A DNA stretch of 64,000 nt from Pycnopodia helianthoides. Its lineage: Eukaryota > Echinodermata > Asteroidea > Forcipulatida > Asteriidae. Position numbers and translations under genes: made by a program. Positions within the stretch are counted from its first letter, which is position 1. The number at the start of each line of letters is the position of its first letter. Under the pieces are notes generated by a model. It had not been told where the DNA came from. It saw only the letters and a list, made by a program, of their open reading frames with translations, and made no database searches. Below are positions 12,301 to 27,300 of the stretch, piece after piece. The stretch is taken from positions 10,248,583 through 10,312,582 of the forward strand of contig CM063258.1 of NCBI GenBank assembly GCA_032158295.1, read 5' to 3'.

Positions 12301-15300
12301 TAAACTGCCACACAATGCCAAACTGTCACACCAAACTGTCCACACCAAACTGTCACACCAAACCAACTGCCACACCAAACTGTCACACCAAACTGACCAC
12401 AACCAAACTGTCACACCAAAATGCCACACCAAACTGTCACACCAAACTGTCACACCAAACTGTCCACCAAACTGTCACACCAAACTGTCACACCAAACTG
12501 TCACACCAAACTGTCACACCATGAAGCAAGTTAGTATTAATTGTCTAATTTCTTTATGAACAACGAGTTGATTATGCATTATGACCTAATATTTGTACAT
12601 CATCCCTTGAGTACGTTTCCCTTATCTACCAACATTGTACCTTCCTCTAAAATCCGCAGATATATCAATTTGGTTATATTAAAAATCCCCTCAATATGAT
12701 ATTTATAAATAATCCTGAATGGACGGCAGTAACATACAGCGCTACACCGACTGTCCAAAGACTGATGACGGAGTTTACGCCCACGGCACAGACTTTGCAT
12801 TTACTTAGACCTGCCGGCAAATCACCTGGACTAAGATTCAAACTCTTGTTTAAAACATCAGGTCATTAAAGGCGTCTGAATTACACTGCTGAAAGGCAAG
12901 GCATTCAGCCCCCCTGTACAGATGTGCCCTCAATCCATTTCTATCAAATCCACAGCTTCAAAAAGTTACTGCAGGGTGCACCAAACTAACCAATGCCAAA
13001 TGCTAAATAAGTCTCTCGGCCTCTTGAAATCAAGCTAAATATATTGGCTGACAACTGAACATCCCTTTTCTGTTCAAGTTTTAGTAGTTTAGCCGTTGAA
13101 CATTTGAGCTATGCCCCCTCTAAAATTAAAGTAACCCTTGAATGGGTCATCCGGCCAGATGCCATCTTGCAAAAAGGCATAATGTTGGACCATTTTTCAA
13201 CAACAATCCTTAAAAGCCATGACTGTCAAATCTTTGATTGGCAGAAAAAGTTGTGGGTTTACATTTTATTCATGCGGCTTGTGGATCATCATTTACTCTC
13301 TGGTTATAAAGTGCACCCCTAAGACCAAAATAATACTTCTGTGATGTAACACTTATTTCAATGTTGTTTGTAAATTAATTAACCAGCGCTGTATGAATGA
13401 AGAGTAGAAAGTACTTGAGTTTGTCGAATACCAGATCTGCAAAGAGTTACTCAATATGTGTGTGTTGTTCATTTGGTGTCTTTGTAACAAAAAGTGTACC
13501 CATGGTTGTGGCTGTGCACATCTACACTCCCCCAACCCCCCACCCAATCTTCAGTCTCCACCCCCTCCTTATTTTCTTGATATTCCATTTTTAGATCCTA
13601 GCAGAGCTCCACTGTTCAAGAGACAATGTTTCGCCTTTTGAAATGTGTTTCATTGATGTACTAATGGTGTCCATGTAATTATATTAGCTGTACTCAGTTA
13701 GTCAATATTGCACTCTCAGGATCAATATATCATCATTAACTGCGTTTAGCTCGCTTAAAAAGTCAATACTTATTCTTCTAGATGTAGCTATGTACTACAA
13801 GCCAATAATGTAGTGTACAGGTACAGCCCTGTACAATGTAGCTTATTCATGTAACCAATTTTTAAAGTTGAGTATATATTACATCATTGGTTTTGGGGGA
13901 AAAAATGAAATCTTCATCTGGCAGAAGGTTTCTCAGATGCTGTGGAGTCAAATACTGGAAGGATCTCCAACGTTTACTTAGAAATGCTAATACCTACAAT
14001 CTTTTTTTAAATGAAATGTTTTGAAATATCTAGATGAAGTGTTTGAAGCCATGGCTTTTTTTTTTTACCCATAATTTGTTTATGAATTGTGCAAATTAGA
14101 TATAATCATTGCTTTATGTGTTTATTAATTCCTATAATGAGTGCAATTTGATGTACAATTGTTTGACTGTTTTAGTTTTTGGATAAATATATTTATTTCT
14201 GTTTTATTGTTCTTTTATTATTATTATTATTATTTTATAACATTTTATTTTTTTTTAGGGGGGGGGGAGCGATCAGGTTGGCTCAGTGTTTTTTCCCCCT
14301 GCCTTTAACCTCTGTTGACCCGGTTAGAATCCCACCTAAGACTGGAGCCTTGCATGTGGATTGGGTTTTCAGTCCCTACCTGATTGCGTGAGTTTTCCTC
14401 CCACATCTAAAACTAAACAGTTCTTCTTGTTTCCTATCCATCCAGTTATTGTTGCTAACGGTGCTGTTGGATGCGTAATAAGTAAATAAATAAATAAGCA
14501 AACAAATACGTAAATAAATTCATAAATATTCAAATGTCCTGTGGCCCTAGGGAAAACAGTGGAATCACTGATGGGTCCCGGAATAAATAAGACCAATAAG
14601 AAAAACAAATTCCATTCTCTCACACTATGCACCACACAACTTACCTGTGCTCCCATTTTTATGAAAACAACAGTTATTGCCATGTCTGGGATTTTGTGCA
14701 TGTTCACATATGCATACTCTCACATATTTCGATTAAGGCAATCAAAATAAGCAACAGTGATTGGGGTGGGGGCCTGCAAATGCTATTTTCTTGACTTTAA
14801 CAGAATTTAAGATGGCAACAGTTCTTGGGAGCATTGATTATGGTATAAACTTTATAATCAGTGAGCTTTTAGAAATTAACTTTCCTCTGGTTATCACCAA
14901 GCCTGTAGTTTACCTTTAAAGGCAGGTAATACTTTTGGTGATTGTCAAAGACTAGTATCCCCACTTGATGTGTCCCAACATATGCATAAAATAACAAACC
15001 TGTGAAAATTTGGGCTCAATTGGTCATCGAAGTTGCAAGAAAATAGTGAAAGAAAAACACCCTTGTTGCATATAATTGTGTGCTTTCAAATGCCTGAGAA
15101 AGGCTTCATGCCTGAAGCCTGTCTCAGATTCAAACATTTTAGTGAGAAATTACCTCTCTCTCTCTCTCTCTCAAAAACTACATTACTTCAGAGGGAGTCG
15201 TTGCTCACAATGTTTTATACTATCAGCAGCTCTCAGGTGCTCCTTACTAAGTGAGGTTTTATGGTAATGTATTTCTTGAGTAGTTACCCAAAGTATCCAC

Positions 15301-18300
15301 TGCCTTTAAGGTTCAGATAGTGTTGGAGCCAATATTTGCTGTTTGTATGCACACAACTATCTTTAATAATTATCCCGCTGGTAATGTTAGTGCATTGTGC
15401 ACTCAATGCACAGCTGTACAATGAGGCAATTTCCGCATCCAATTTACATTCGTTTCAGTCAAAATACTTTCATTGATAGAGTAGAAACACACTATTATGG
15501 AGACACCTGTCAGAGGTAGATGACAAGAAGTCATAGAATTGTGTCTGAGTTCTACTCTTAAAGGGAAGTTCCATCTACAGTTTGTGAAAGAGTAAATTCA
15601 CTTCCATCTTCTACTTTTCAGTAAACACACAATATACGACCGACTGGTGAAAATTTAATGAAATTAGTTTTAGTGAAAACAAAACAAAAAAACATTTCAA
15701 AACAGGTTATATTTTGTCAAGGATTCTTGTGCATGTACATATTGTGCACATTTTGATTGCAGTAATCGAAATAAGCATTTGTGATTGGGAGGTAAACCTA
15801 ATCCTAATTCCAACCCTAACCAAAACCCTAATCCTAGCCCCACTCCTAACCCTAATTCTAACATTCACCCTAACCTAAACATAACCCATAACCATAACCA
15901 TAATCCTAACCAAAACCCCAATCCTAATTCAAACCCTCACCGTAATCCTAGCCCCACTCCTAAGCCAAACTCTATTCCTAATTCTAACCTTCACCCTAAC
16001 CCTAATCCTACCCTTACCCTAACACTTATCCTTACCCTTACCCTATCCATAACCCTATTTCCTCAACTTAAACAGCGTTCAGACAAAATTATTTCTCTGG
16101 AGTATTGGTACTGGTATGAAACTGGTGTTGATTCTGGTTTATGGTTTATACATTATTGAACTTTCAGATCGGATGGAATCTTTTTTTCTTTAAACATTAC
16201 AAATCCCTTTATTTTTGCATTAAGGCCTTCATGATCCCCAATAGTTTGTTGTGTTTTTATACAGAAAGTTGCTATTCATTTTGATAATAATTGGCTCATA
16301 TTCATAACCATGTTCTTGCTGGTATAATATAACCTTACCTAAACAATACGTACCACTTTGAGCATTTTTTAAAGGACAATAATAAAATTATGTTTAAATG
16401 AGTAAAGGTTTTGTACAGCTTTTCTAAGCAAACACCATGTTCATCATGACTGCAATGTACTTCTGAAAATGCTGTTTTACTATGTTTGTAGTTTGAACGT
16501 ATTTTTTTAAAAAAACACTTTCCACTTTGCTGGTACCAGTCGATCTGTCTGGAATGCTTTCTCCTTTCAGCAAAGAAGTCAAATGTAAAACTCCCTTTAT
16601 GCAAATAAAAATGTCACTTTTAAAGATACAATAAACGTCGGGGATAAAGAATGTTATTTTAGATTCACCCGTGCCTGATTAGAACTGTACACTCAGCGCT
16701 TTGTGGGGGGGGGATCCACAGGCTACTTGGGCGGGATCTGAACCTCTGACCCCTGTATTCTAGAGTAGATGTCTGAACCACTCTATGAAAAGTGGCACTT
16801 TGGAAGATGTAATTATCGCATCAGGAATATAGAAGATTATTTTAGTGTCATCCTAATACCGATGTGTGATAAGGACTGCAGAAATCCACAAGCTACTTGT
16901 TGGAATTCGAACCCATGACCCTCCACATCCTAGAGCATGTCTTAACCACTCTATAAACAGTGTCACTGAAATATGCTGGATTTCCAAAAATAGGAGCATA
17001 AATTTGGATAAAACTTTTACAGCTTGGTTTAGTGGTAAATGTTTCCTGAAGACTGGATTGAGAGATTGAAATGCTTCCACTAAACCATTGTTGGACACTA
17101 GAAATGGACCGTGCATGTATCCAAACATTTGGGGGAACTTTAGGTTCCAATGTTCATTGCTTCATCATTGGAAGGAACCAAAATCGTGCACTCCAACAGG
17201 CCTCATTGCTTGAAACTTGCACCTTTATCATACTGTCATTGACATGTTCCCTGACTGAAACAGCAACAGTTAGTAGTGTTTCTTACTCTTCTAAAAAGAG
17301 GCACAGGCTATTTTTGTACACCCAGCCTCAGTCTGGTCTACATGGATTTGAATGGGAGAGGGACAAAATGGCAGCACTGTGATAAACATTTTACAGTCAA
17401 ATCACCATCTTGTAGATATATGTATTGATAGAGCCTTTCCATCCATGCAAAGTGGCTATGTGTCAGACTTGGGTGTCAGACTCGGGTTCTGGACCAAGCC
17501 GTGTAAGTGTTGCAAACTACATTTATGTATTTATGCAGTGATAAATGTAAGATGTGCCGTACTGAACAATATGCACATGGTGGCTTGAGAAGGACTTAAA
17601 GAGCAGATACACTTAAACTTAAATGGCTCATTTAAAAAACTACACACATTTGTCAACCAGGACAACTCTTTGCTCTCCCATGGTTTGGAATTAAATTTGT
17701 TAGGGACTTCCACATTGGTTTTGTGCACGACAGCGAAGCGAGGACATCCTTGCTCTGTCAAAACAACTGGACACCGTTTGCTAAACAGTAGTCGGCTGCA
17801 GTCCTTGATTTCAACAGGTAAACACCCCCACACATCTGTGTATTAAAACGCTGATCAAATTACAAAAAGCATCATCCGCATGGAGAGTATGTGAAGTTAA
17901 AAGTAACAGTACAAATTATAATGAAAGAGGCATTGGTAGAAGTCTATGTATACAGTTCTAGTATTCCTTCATGATTTGCACATAATAATATAATAATATT
18001 GATAATAATGACAATTTATATAGTGTTCATCCATGAAACATGCTCCTGGGCGCTTAACAATTTAAAAAAACATTAAAATCCATACAGTTATAAAACCTTA
18101 GAGAAAATACAGTTAAAAGATGGTACACAAATACTTTAGTCCTTCACTACCGATCACAGAGTAGTTTTAGTTTATCATTTCTACCTCCACGGTTTAACTT
18201 TTAGCAACAAAGTTGTTCTGCCCTGATAAGATTGGAAAGCAAATATGATGTAAAGTAATACCCAGGCTAAAGGACCTCATCATTTTTTCAGTTTGTTAGA

Positions 18301-21300
18301 ATAATTAGTCTAACAACAATTTTTGCAGTTGGTAGGGCGCCGGCACGTTAAATCGGAGGTTGCAGGTTCAAATCACACTCTTGTAATTTTTCCTTTGTTC
18401 AACCCCAAGTTGAAAATGATTTCATTATACATAAAGTGTGTACACAACAGCAAAAGAAATCAGGTAAATTTCTAGGGGGCAACTTTTTTTTTCTATGGGG
18501 GCACTTCTGGTCAGTTAAAACTGTAGTTAGCATTTTTGTTTGTCTTAAACAGTAGTCTAACAGTTGGTAGAGCGCCAGTGTGTCAATCTGGAGGTCCCAG
18601 GTTCAATATCATAACCTATGCAATGACTAATACGCCCTTTGTCAGTGCTCTTGTGATACATTTTACTTTTTGGGGGGTAAGATAATCTGACTTGCAGCTC
18701 AAAAATATCTTAGTTTAAAATAGAAAAATAGTTTGAAACATTGAGTTTTAAATATAAAAGCTTTATAAAAGGTAACATTTTATTTTGGTCATTTTAATCT
18801 CAAAGGTCCAGATTTCAAAGGGGGAGGGGAGGCACGGACATCAATTGGGGGGGGGGACACTTGTAAGTTTGTTTGATATCTTTAAAGATGAGTAAAGGGA
18901 GTTTCAAAAAAAAAGGAGAAAAAAAAAACTACAACATCTTGGATTAGTTTAAGTATGAAAGTCTATCGATGAATTTGATTTCTTGTTTTATTCCCCAAAG
19001 GAACATATCTGATTACCCTGGGCAATGGTTACAACAATAGTTGAAATCATACAATTTGCTTCATGATGGAAGAGTTAGCAAATGAAGCAAAATAAAGATC
19101 TTCATCTTGCCAGTCCCAATCCTCCTGAGAAATAGTGCCATCTGAAAGGCTGAGTAAATAGCACTTGAAGATCCGTTTATTTCCATTACTGCAATCAAAA
19201 CAAGCAAATATTGTATCTGCACCCAGAATCCGTGACAAAACCTGAAGCAATTTTGTTTTCACTACAAAGTACCCACTTCATGAACCTTTCATAGGCTGAA
19301 TGTATGGTGTGTTTATTGAAAACTATAAGATGGCAATGAATTTACTCTTCCACAAACCAATGGACCTTTAATTTTTCGAGTGTGATGTGAAGTTTCATTA
19401 GAGTTGATGAGTATCTCTGATGGTATTTCAGAGGTGTCGAGTACCGGGCGAGGTTGGTTGAGAAGGGAGAAAGGGTGACGAAGCAAGAATGTTGTCACGG
19501 CCACCGGTTGGCTGATGTTATTAGCAATTAAAATTACTATTGATCGCTGAGTATTAAAATAATTCGCAAAGAATCATATGTAAATTTGGTAAGCTTGTTT
19601 TTCTCTGTCTACATAGGGTGTAGACATCAAACAAGCTTTGATGGCGGTTGTTTTTTTTCTTTTGATGAAATGCAGTTAGATTTCTTGGATCAAATAATAA
19701 ATCACAAGAGAAACTGACTGGACAAGATTTAACTAATTTTGGTTTGAACAAAAAAACATTGACTAGAGTGGGATTTAAACCTGCGACTTCGACATAAATG
19801 TGCCGGCACTCTACCAACTGAGCTATCTAGACCTAAGGTTGGAGGTCTCCCTATTTTGTCAATATCTTTGGTTGGGGGTGCCAGTCAGAAACCATTCAAC
19901 CTGTAACAGCCGTATAGCCAGGGATCACACCCAAGTTTACCATACAACCTGGGAAGCGGCAGCAGAGGGATCACCTTAAGGGGATACATTTTCTTAATTC
20001 AAATGTCAAGTAATAAACCATGGGGAAAAATGACTTAGTAAATAGATTGTAAAACAAGTTAAGGAAAAAGAAATAATAATAACCGGTGGTACTATAACTG
20101 GGTGTTAGTGCTTTAGTTATTGTGTCACAGTTTAAACAAAATTGTGAATGTTGGTAAAATTGTTGATACTTTGGGTACCTGTGTGTTGCATTTTATGTGT
20201 GGCTGTATTATTTATTTGGTTGTGTTTCCTTGTCAGTATACATTTTATTTGTTTAATTTTCAAATGTTAAACAAAAAAAACCTTTGAGAAATGACACAGC
20301 TCCCCTTTAGTTGAATCTGTTACACTTGTTTCCCATCCCCCAAAACCAGTTTATTGATTAGGATGTTAGTTTCATGTACAAGTACAACTCCCCAAAACGT
20401 CAGGAGTTCTTATCTGGGACTTGGATCCACCCCAAAAAACAACAGCAAATGCTCACTTTCTCCCGCTACTCAGCCTTTTCTCTTTCCTTCTTGTGTGTCG
20501 GAATCTGTTGGGCAGAGATCCCAAGTGATTAAACGAGTGGCTTGAACATTGCTAAGGTGACAGGTTTGTGAGACCGGCGGCGAGCGGTTCCCTTTCCACT
20601 CCAACTCTAAGAGTGCAGCGAGGAAGTCGCGTATTGATCCTCGTGTCCCTGCATCCCGAAGACAGAGACGACGACTCGATGAAGCCAAGCCTGAAAATGG
20701 CCTTCATTGCAAAGAAGCAAACCTGGAAAGTCTATTGATTGGATCGGTAAAGAGAGTGAGAGAGAGAGGAGATGGAGAGGTAAAGCCAAGGAGAAACAAG
20801 ACTAACTTTCATAGTTACTCTGTGACAGCTACCGTCTGTTGCTTCGGCTTGTCCGGCCACGTAGCTGTCATGTTGTGATGACTTCAACAGATGTCGCAGG
20901 AGCAGCTCTTTCTGATAGAATGGTTTGATCGTGAAATTTTCCAGTGCAAGGACAAGCGGAACCATTTGGGAGGCGGTAAATCGACAAGACAAAAATCAAT
21001 CATGCTTGAGCTGTCTTAGTGTGTTTATCTTTGATATGTTCTGGTTATCAACTCATCCAGGGTTCCCGTACATGTTAAGACCATGGTGTTAAAAGACCTC
21101 TATCGCGGTGTAGCTGTAGTGTTTGCTAGCGATGCAATTCAGTGGAACCATACTGAGGCTGGAAGGACAACACTAGTCTGATCCCCTTTTGGTGTTAGGA
21201 GAATCAGTAGTGATTATTGCCATTGCACACAGGGAACATGACAGGTCTTGACCTAATGACCAGGAATAATCATGTAATCTTGAAGAGCATTGAATATGGA

Positions 21301-24300
21301 ATAATAGATCCAAAGATGATTTTGACATGGTTGTATCTTCCCCCACCTTGCACATTATTGTGGAACGTGGTTCGAATCCCACCTTGGACCAAAAAGCCTT
21401 CCATACTAGTATCTAGTCCCCTTCTAGGAACCATTCTTATTATCTCTTCTCATCTTCCCCCACAGGTTTCCCCACTCAGGCTCAAGTGTTATCATGCCAG
21501 ACACTCTTGAAGATCCCTTGGTTTTAGGACCATAAATAAATAACCATAGATTGAACATTTTAAGAAAACTGATTTATAAAATTTGTAACGCCCACTGCCA
21601 GACACTTCTCAGAAATAGTTAAATGGCATTCAAAGTGAAGACAATCAAAACGTCACCCTGATTTTTAAAGTGATGTGATGTTCTTAAAGGTTGGGTCACA
21701 GATTAGTAAACACTCAAAATTAATGACCATAAAAAAAACTTACATTGTGAGAAGCACTGCAGCTGTTATTAGTATAAACTATTCTGAGTAAGGAATCCCT
21801 TCGAAGTAATATGGTTTGGATAATTTTGCACCCAAAACCATTTGAATCTGAGAAACAATTTGGTGATTGTTCAGGAATGCTGCAGCCAGAATGCTGTTGG
21901 TACCCGCTGTCACCTCGTTTTTGACGTTCTTGTGAAAATACCGTGATTTTTTTCCAGCAAGTAAACACTGTATTCAGCTGAAATTTTCATTGTATCTTTC
22001 TTGATAATTTTGCCTGTAAATAAGCATTACGTTGACAGAAACCAATCTATGACCTTGCCTTTAAACATTCTATGTGCCTGGTTTTGACACGATGTGTCAT
22101 TTACTACTGTTCAAAACGTCAGCCCACTTGCCACAGTAATGGAAGAAGTGAGAAAATCACGAGACAATGTGATTAATTCTGAGCAAAAAAGCCTTCAAGT
22201 GACTGCCCACCTGTCTTTGAGGTAATAAATAAACAACAATGTTCAAGACAGGACATTGACCGTGAGATGTGGTTAGTGCTGAAATGCCAAGTGTAAACAT
22301 TGGATGATTTGTACACTTCGGTTCTTCAGAACTAAATCCATGGTTGATCCTTTGTTTGCGTACAATGACTTTAAAGAATTAATAGCAATAATTTTGGTCA
22401 TGAATGCAGATTAATGTTCCTCTCCTGAGGTGATCAAAGCATGCTGATCAAAACGTTGAGTCATTTCAAGTCATAAAAGCGTATTAGAAAGATTTAATAG
22501 ATGCTAAATTTGCATCGAGGATAAAGAATATTATTTGATTTTACCCATACACCAATGTGTGTTCAGCACCGCATTCTCTGTACTTTCCGGATTCCTGTGA
22601 AAAAGATCCACAGGCGTATTACTCGGGTGGGATTCGAACCCATGATCTTTGCCATTCTAGAGTAGATTGTTGTGTGCCTTGTCTTTCGCTGGCTATGTAC
22701 ACTTACCTGTCACACTGACCAGTATGTCCCCTGCCCATTCAAGTGACAGAGGCCCCTGACGCTAATTTCACTGACCACTGTTCTAATTTGTTGCCAATGT
22801 TACCACCTCGCTGTGAATATTTGCCATAACGGAAACACTATTCGAAGACTGCTCTTTTGGGTCAGAAATTAGCTTTTCTCTTGACCTGTATGTTTACAGA
22901 ACTCAGAGTTTGGATGTGGAGATGGCGTCGTCGTGCATTTATGTGAGTGCTGAATTCTTGTCAGTTTGCAGACTGCATAAATTTTGACTCAATCATCAAT
23001 TTGGATTCTTACCACCTTGCTCAGTGCCATTAGCTATGGGAAGCTATAAACTGACACTGACACTGACTTTGGCTTGATTGCTTTATATTAAAGGAAGAGT
23101 TGACATCTTTTATGAGCTACATGATGAGGATCTTTGGTTATATGTGCTGAGTAATCTCTCCATGCAAAATCTAGCATATTAGGCTGATTCACGTTTGAAT
23201 TGTGGGCCATTACACAAACCCCCCCCCAAAAAAAATCAAAACAAACATTTAAATTTAAGGTCAAATTGACGAAAGCATAAAATAAAACCATTTAAAGTAC
23301 TCCAGATTGCACAGTATAACAACCACAAACATCAAGTAAAAAACACTCTGAGGACCTCGTTTGAATTATGCTCGTGCTTCTTCCAAACTTGCAAAATTTG
23401 GGTCCAGAATGCCCCCACAATTTTGACACAGGTCATCTCTCACATTCTCCTTTTTAACTTAATCCTCTTCTTTCGTTTGTGGTTTTACAGTTTCTCAGCT
23501 GTTTGTATTTCAAATTGGTTTTTAACGACACTTCAATAGATGTGTTGGTTTACTGCTCTTGTATATTTTTACTAACTTTGAACTATGTTTTCTCTTGGTA
23601 AGCATTTAACATGCTGTATAAATACTTTTGTATTATCATTTTTATTATAGACTGTGTAAGTTTTGTTTGTTCAAACATCGGGACCTGTAAAAGTGCAGCC
23701 TTGTGTTTATCTTTTAGACATAAAAGCAATGTACACAGGACCTGTAGAAATGTTCAAATATGCTTAATACTTACATGGTCTGTTGTTATAGTCCATCAGT
23801 GGCAGTGAACCAAAGTACCAAAGACATAGTCATCCTGAAAACATGTCTACTGTAGAAAATGTTTTTAGAATAATTTTTAGTAATTCCCTTTTTTCAGCAT
23901 CGCTAAAGATCAAGTTGAACAAAATTAACTTTATTGTTCTTTTGTTATAGAAAGGTAAACGAGTAAGTAATGATTACATATAATTGAGCAAAACTTTTAA
24001 CAAAATGTTTTATATAGTGTAAAAAATACAATAATTTTGGGGAGATCTGTGTCATTCTGGGCAAAAGTGCTGAGTTTCAGAGCCCCTAAGGGCTTAAGAA
24101 TCAATGCCACACTGTGATGTCACACCACGGACTCGGTCCAACAAGACAATGAAAAATGCATAGCATCGAAGATAAACAACCTTCCTCCAGTCTGTTGTGA
24201 TGTATTTTACGTCACAATATGGACTGGTTTTATGCTGGTTTTTCTGAGGCACTGGTACTTCAGTGTTGATTTCACTTTCCATTTTCATGGGTCTTTGCTG

Positions 24301-27300
24301 GGAACCATGCAGGGAAAAAACACTCTTCAAAGAATTAAAAAAGGGGCTATTTTTTCCAATCAAATTTCAACAAAGTTACAGGGAGGAAAACTTCATACCT
24401 ATGACCAAATAGTAACTAAACACAAAGCAAGCAAGGATAAACAGTCAAATTAATTTGAGTGATGTTACTTGGTTTTTACCCTAACACCAATGTATGTAAA
24501 GCACTGTAAACTCAGTACTTTCCCGAGCTCTGAAAAATCCACAGGCATGATACTCGGGTGGGATTCAAACCCACAATCTTTGCCATTCTAGAACTCGGGA
24601 AAGTACTGAGTATACACTCCTTTACATACACCGGTGTTCGGGTAAAAACCAAATAGTATTCTTTATTGCCGATGCAAATTTATCACGATCCATCTATCAA
24701 ATTTGAGTGATTTCGTTCAAGTTGATCTTTAAACCTCTAACTTGTTGTAGTCACAATAAATTGGTTTCCTCATGCGATGTGTGATTGAAACAACACTAGT
24801 TCAACCATGGTCTGATAGGGACAAATCTATGTCCTCCCGACGATGTTCTATTTTTATTGGCTGAAAAGTCATGCGAGAGAATCCCAGCTGCACCTGGTTT
24901 ATATCAAAATTGATCCACAGGGAATGGAGGTATTTTGTTCCCGAATTAGAAAAACAGGATTCAAACATTGCAAACAGGAAACCCTCTGAAATCAATAATC
25001 TAGAATTTAGAATGACGATTGATTTTTAAAAAGTAAATGTTGAATTTTTGTGTTTATTATTTTTACAAGAAAGTATATGATTACGAGGGAGAATATTTAG
25101 TAACAAGTTTCAATCTTACAGCTGACTGATTATTTTCAGTTCATACCAGTAGCAATCCTCCAAAGAAATATTTCCATCTGAAATACTGTTAAAGTTGAAT
25201 AGCATTTGAAGACTCCAAAACTCACCATTGCTTATTTTGATTGCCACAATCTAAATAAGCCTGATATGAATTGCATAAAATCCCTGATAAAGCATAATAA
25301 TAATAATAATAATAATAACCATTCTTATATAACGCATATCACCGTGAGGTCCCTATGCGCTGTAAAGGAAATCAACAATTGTACAAAGTAAACAGATATG
25401 TTTTCACCCGGGTTTTGAATTGTTCTGATGTCTCAGCCTGTTTAACAATTTCTGGAAGACTGTTCCATAACTGAACTGATGCATATTGGAAAGAGCGGGA
25501 ACCATATGACTTGGTTTTGATAACTGGGGGAGTCAGAAGGGATTTATGTGAAGATCGAAGATTTCTAGCTGGTTTATATTCTTGAACTAAACTTTGAAGA
25601 TAAACAGGGGCAATGCCATGGATACACTGATAAGTGAGAACCGAAATTTTAAAATCTATTCTAGCCCGTATTGGTAGCCAATGTAAATCCTTAAGAATGG
25701 GTGAGATGGATTCCCGAGTGCGAGTTCTAGTGACAAGTTTAGCAGCGGAATTTTGTAAGCGCTGCAATCTAACAATTTGAGTGTCGGGTAGTCCGTAAAC
25801 TGAATGGTGTGTTTATTGAAAACTAAAGGGTGGGAATGAATCTACTCTTCCAAAAAAAACAATAAAGTGCTTGCTATTGAAAACCCTTTTACCTGTACAG
25901 AGCTTCCGCTATTTGGTTACTCGCAAAGTTTGACACCAAATCTGTTGGAAAAAGAAATTACTCACAAACTTCAGACTCGACTGAAAGTGGAACTCTGGGC
26001 TATCAATTGTCTCCAGGGTACATAGGGAATTATGCAATTCTGTCCAATTTGTTTCAATATTTCCGCAACAAGCACATAAACCAACCAAGAATATCTTTTA
26101 AAATATAGCGTTTCAGGCTTCCTGAATTAAATACATATGATACTTGGTAAACCTGGTGTCAATTTCATAAGGCCTGTTGGCAGACGCTTGGTATTAAGAG
26201 AGTCACCCTCCAGCGGAATGTTTATTTCATAGCTACTGCTTTGCCGTCAGCATTGTAAAAGACACACTTACTCGCTTGTAGTTCACATTAATAAATGAGC
26301 GATGCAGTTCAATGCAAATCCGTTCTGAACACGCATACATACCGCTAAATGTTTCTTGTCTGTTTATGAAATGCATTTATGCTTGTTTTTTTTATTGTTG
26401 TTGTTGTAATCAAAAAGTTGCTTACCATTTATCATATTTAGGAAAAGGCTACTAAGTTGAAAAGTTTAATCGGCCAAGTAGACATTTCTCAGGAACCAGT
26501 CACAACTTACATGTACATCATTGTATTTTTGCTGGTAACCAAGACCAAATTTGAATAAAGCTGTTCAGCAGAAAATCACTGCTTAACGAATTTTACTTCC
26601 AGAGTGGAAAGCATAATCTCAAACAGTAGTAGGCTGTGTTTGAACGATGGACCCTCTGGCTACTGCTTTTGTAGCTGTCTGCGGATGCAATGTCAAAGAC
26701 CAGGCATTTGCAGTAATCTGGCCATAGCAGCTGCCAGCTTGGACGTCACCTTACATACAATGTTAGCCGTTTCACTGAGCTAAAGTATTCTATAAGCATA
26801 TCATGTTAGGGCAAAGCGATGAACTGATGCATGCAGCTGTTTATCAATTATAACTTAAACCATCACTGATTAGTAAGAGTTAGTTACAAAGATACAAATA
26901 AGCTATTGCTGGGATCCAACATTATCTCACTTTATCAGCAGTCATGGGCAAAATAATTTGCATGATCAGATCATTGTGTGCATTGTGCACGCCATACAGT
27001 GTATCCGAAATCATTTTTCAGTTTTGTATTGTTTTGAAACTTCATCATCTATCAAAAGTGGTCCTGAGAAAAAATAATCACAATTTTGTGGTCTTTTGGT
27101 GACTAATATAGGCAATACAACTTTAATGGACTTAGACTACTTGGTATAAGATTCTTTGCAACGCTTCCTTCTGTGTGACTGGTTTCCTGGTAACATACTC
27201 AGGATGTAAACTGTCAAAGCAATAGACCTTTACCTTGGTGCGGCCATTTTGATTTTCTCTCATTCAAATCAATGTAACCAAACCGAGGCTGGAAGGAGAA

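Noticed and set aside
11858..12559. 233-codon open frame rich in HTKLSHQTV
   Set aside because: It is the translation of the 13-bp minisatellite; 13 is not a multiple of 3, so all frames cycle through the same peptides.
15785..16159. Open frame rich in NPNPNSNP
   Set aside because: Translation of the CCCTAA-like hexamer array.
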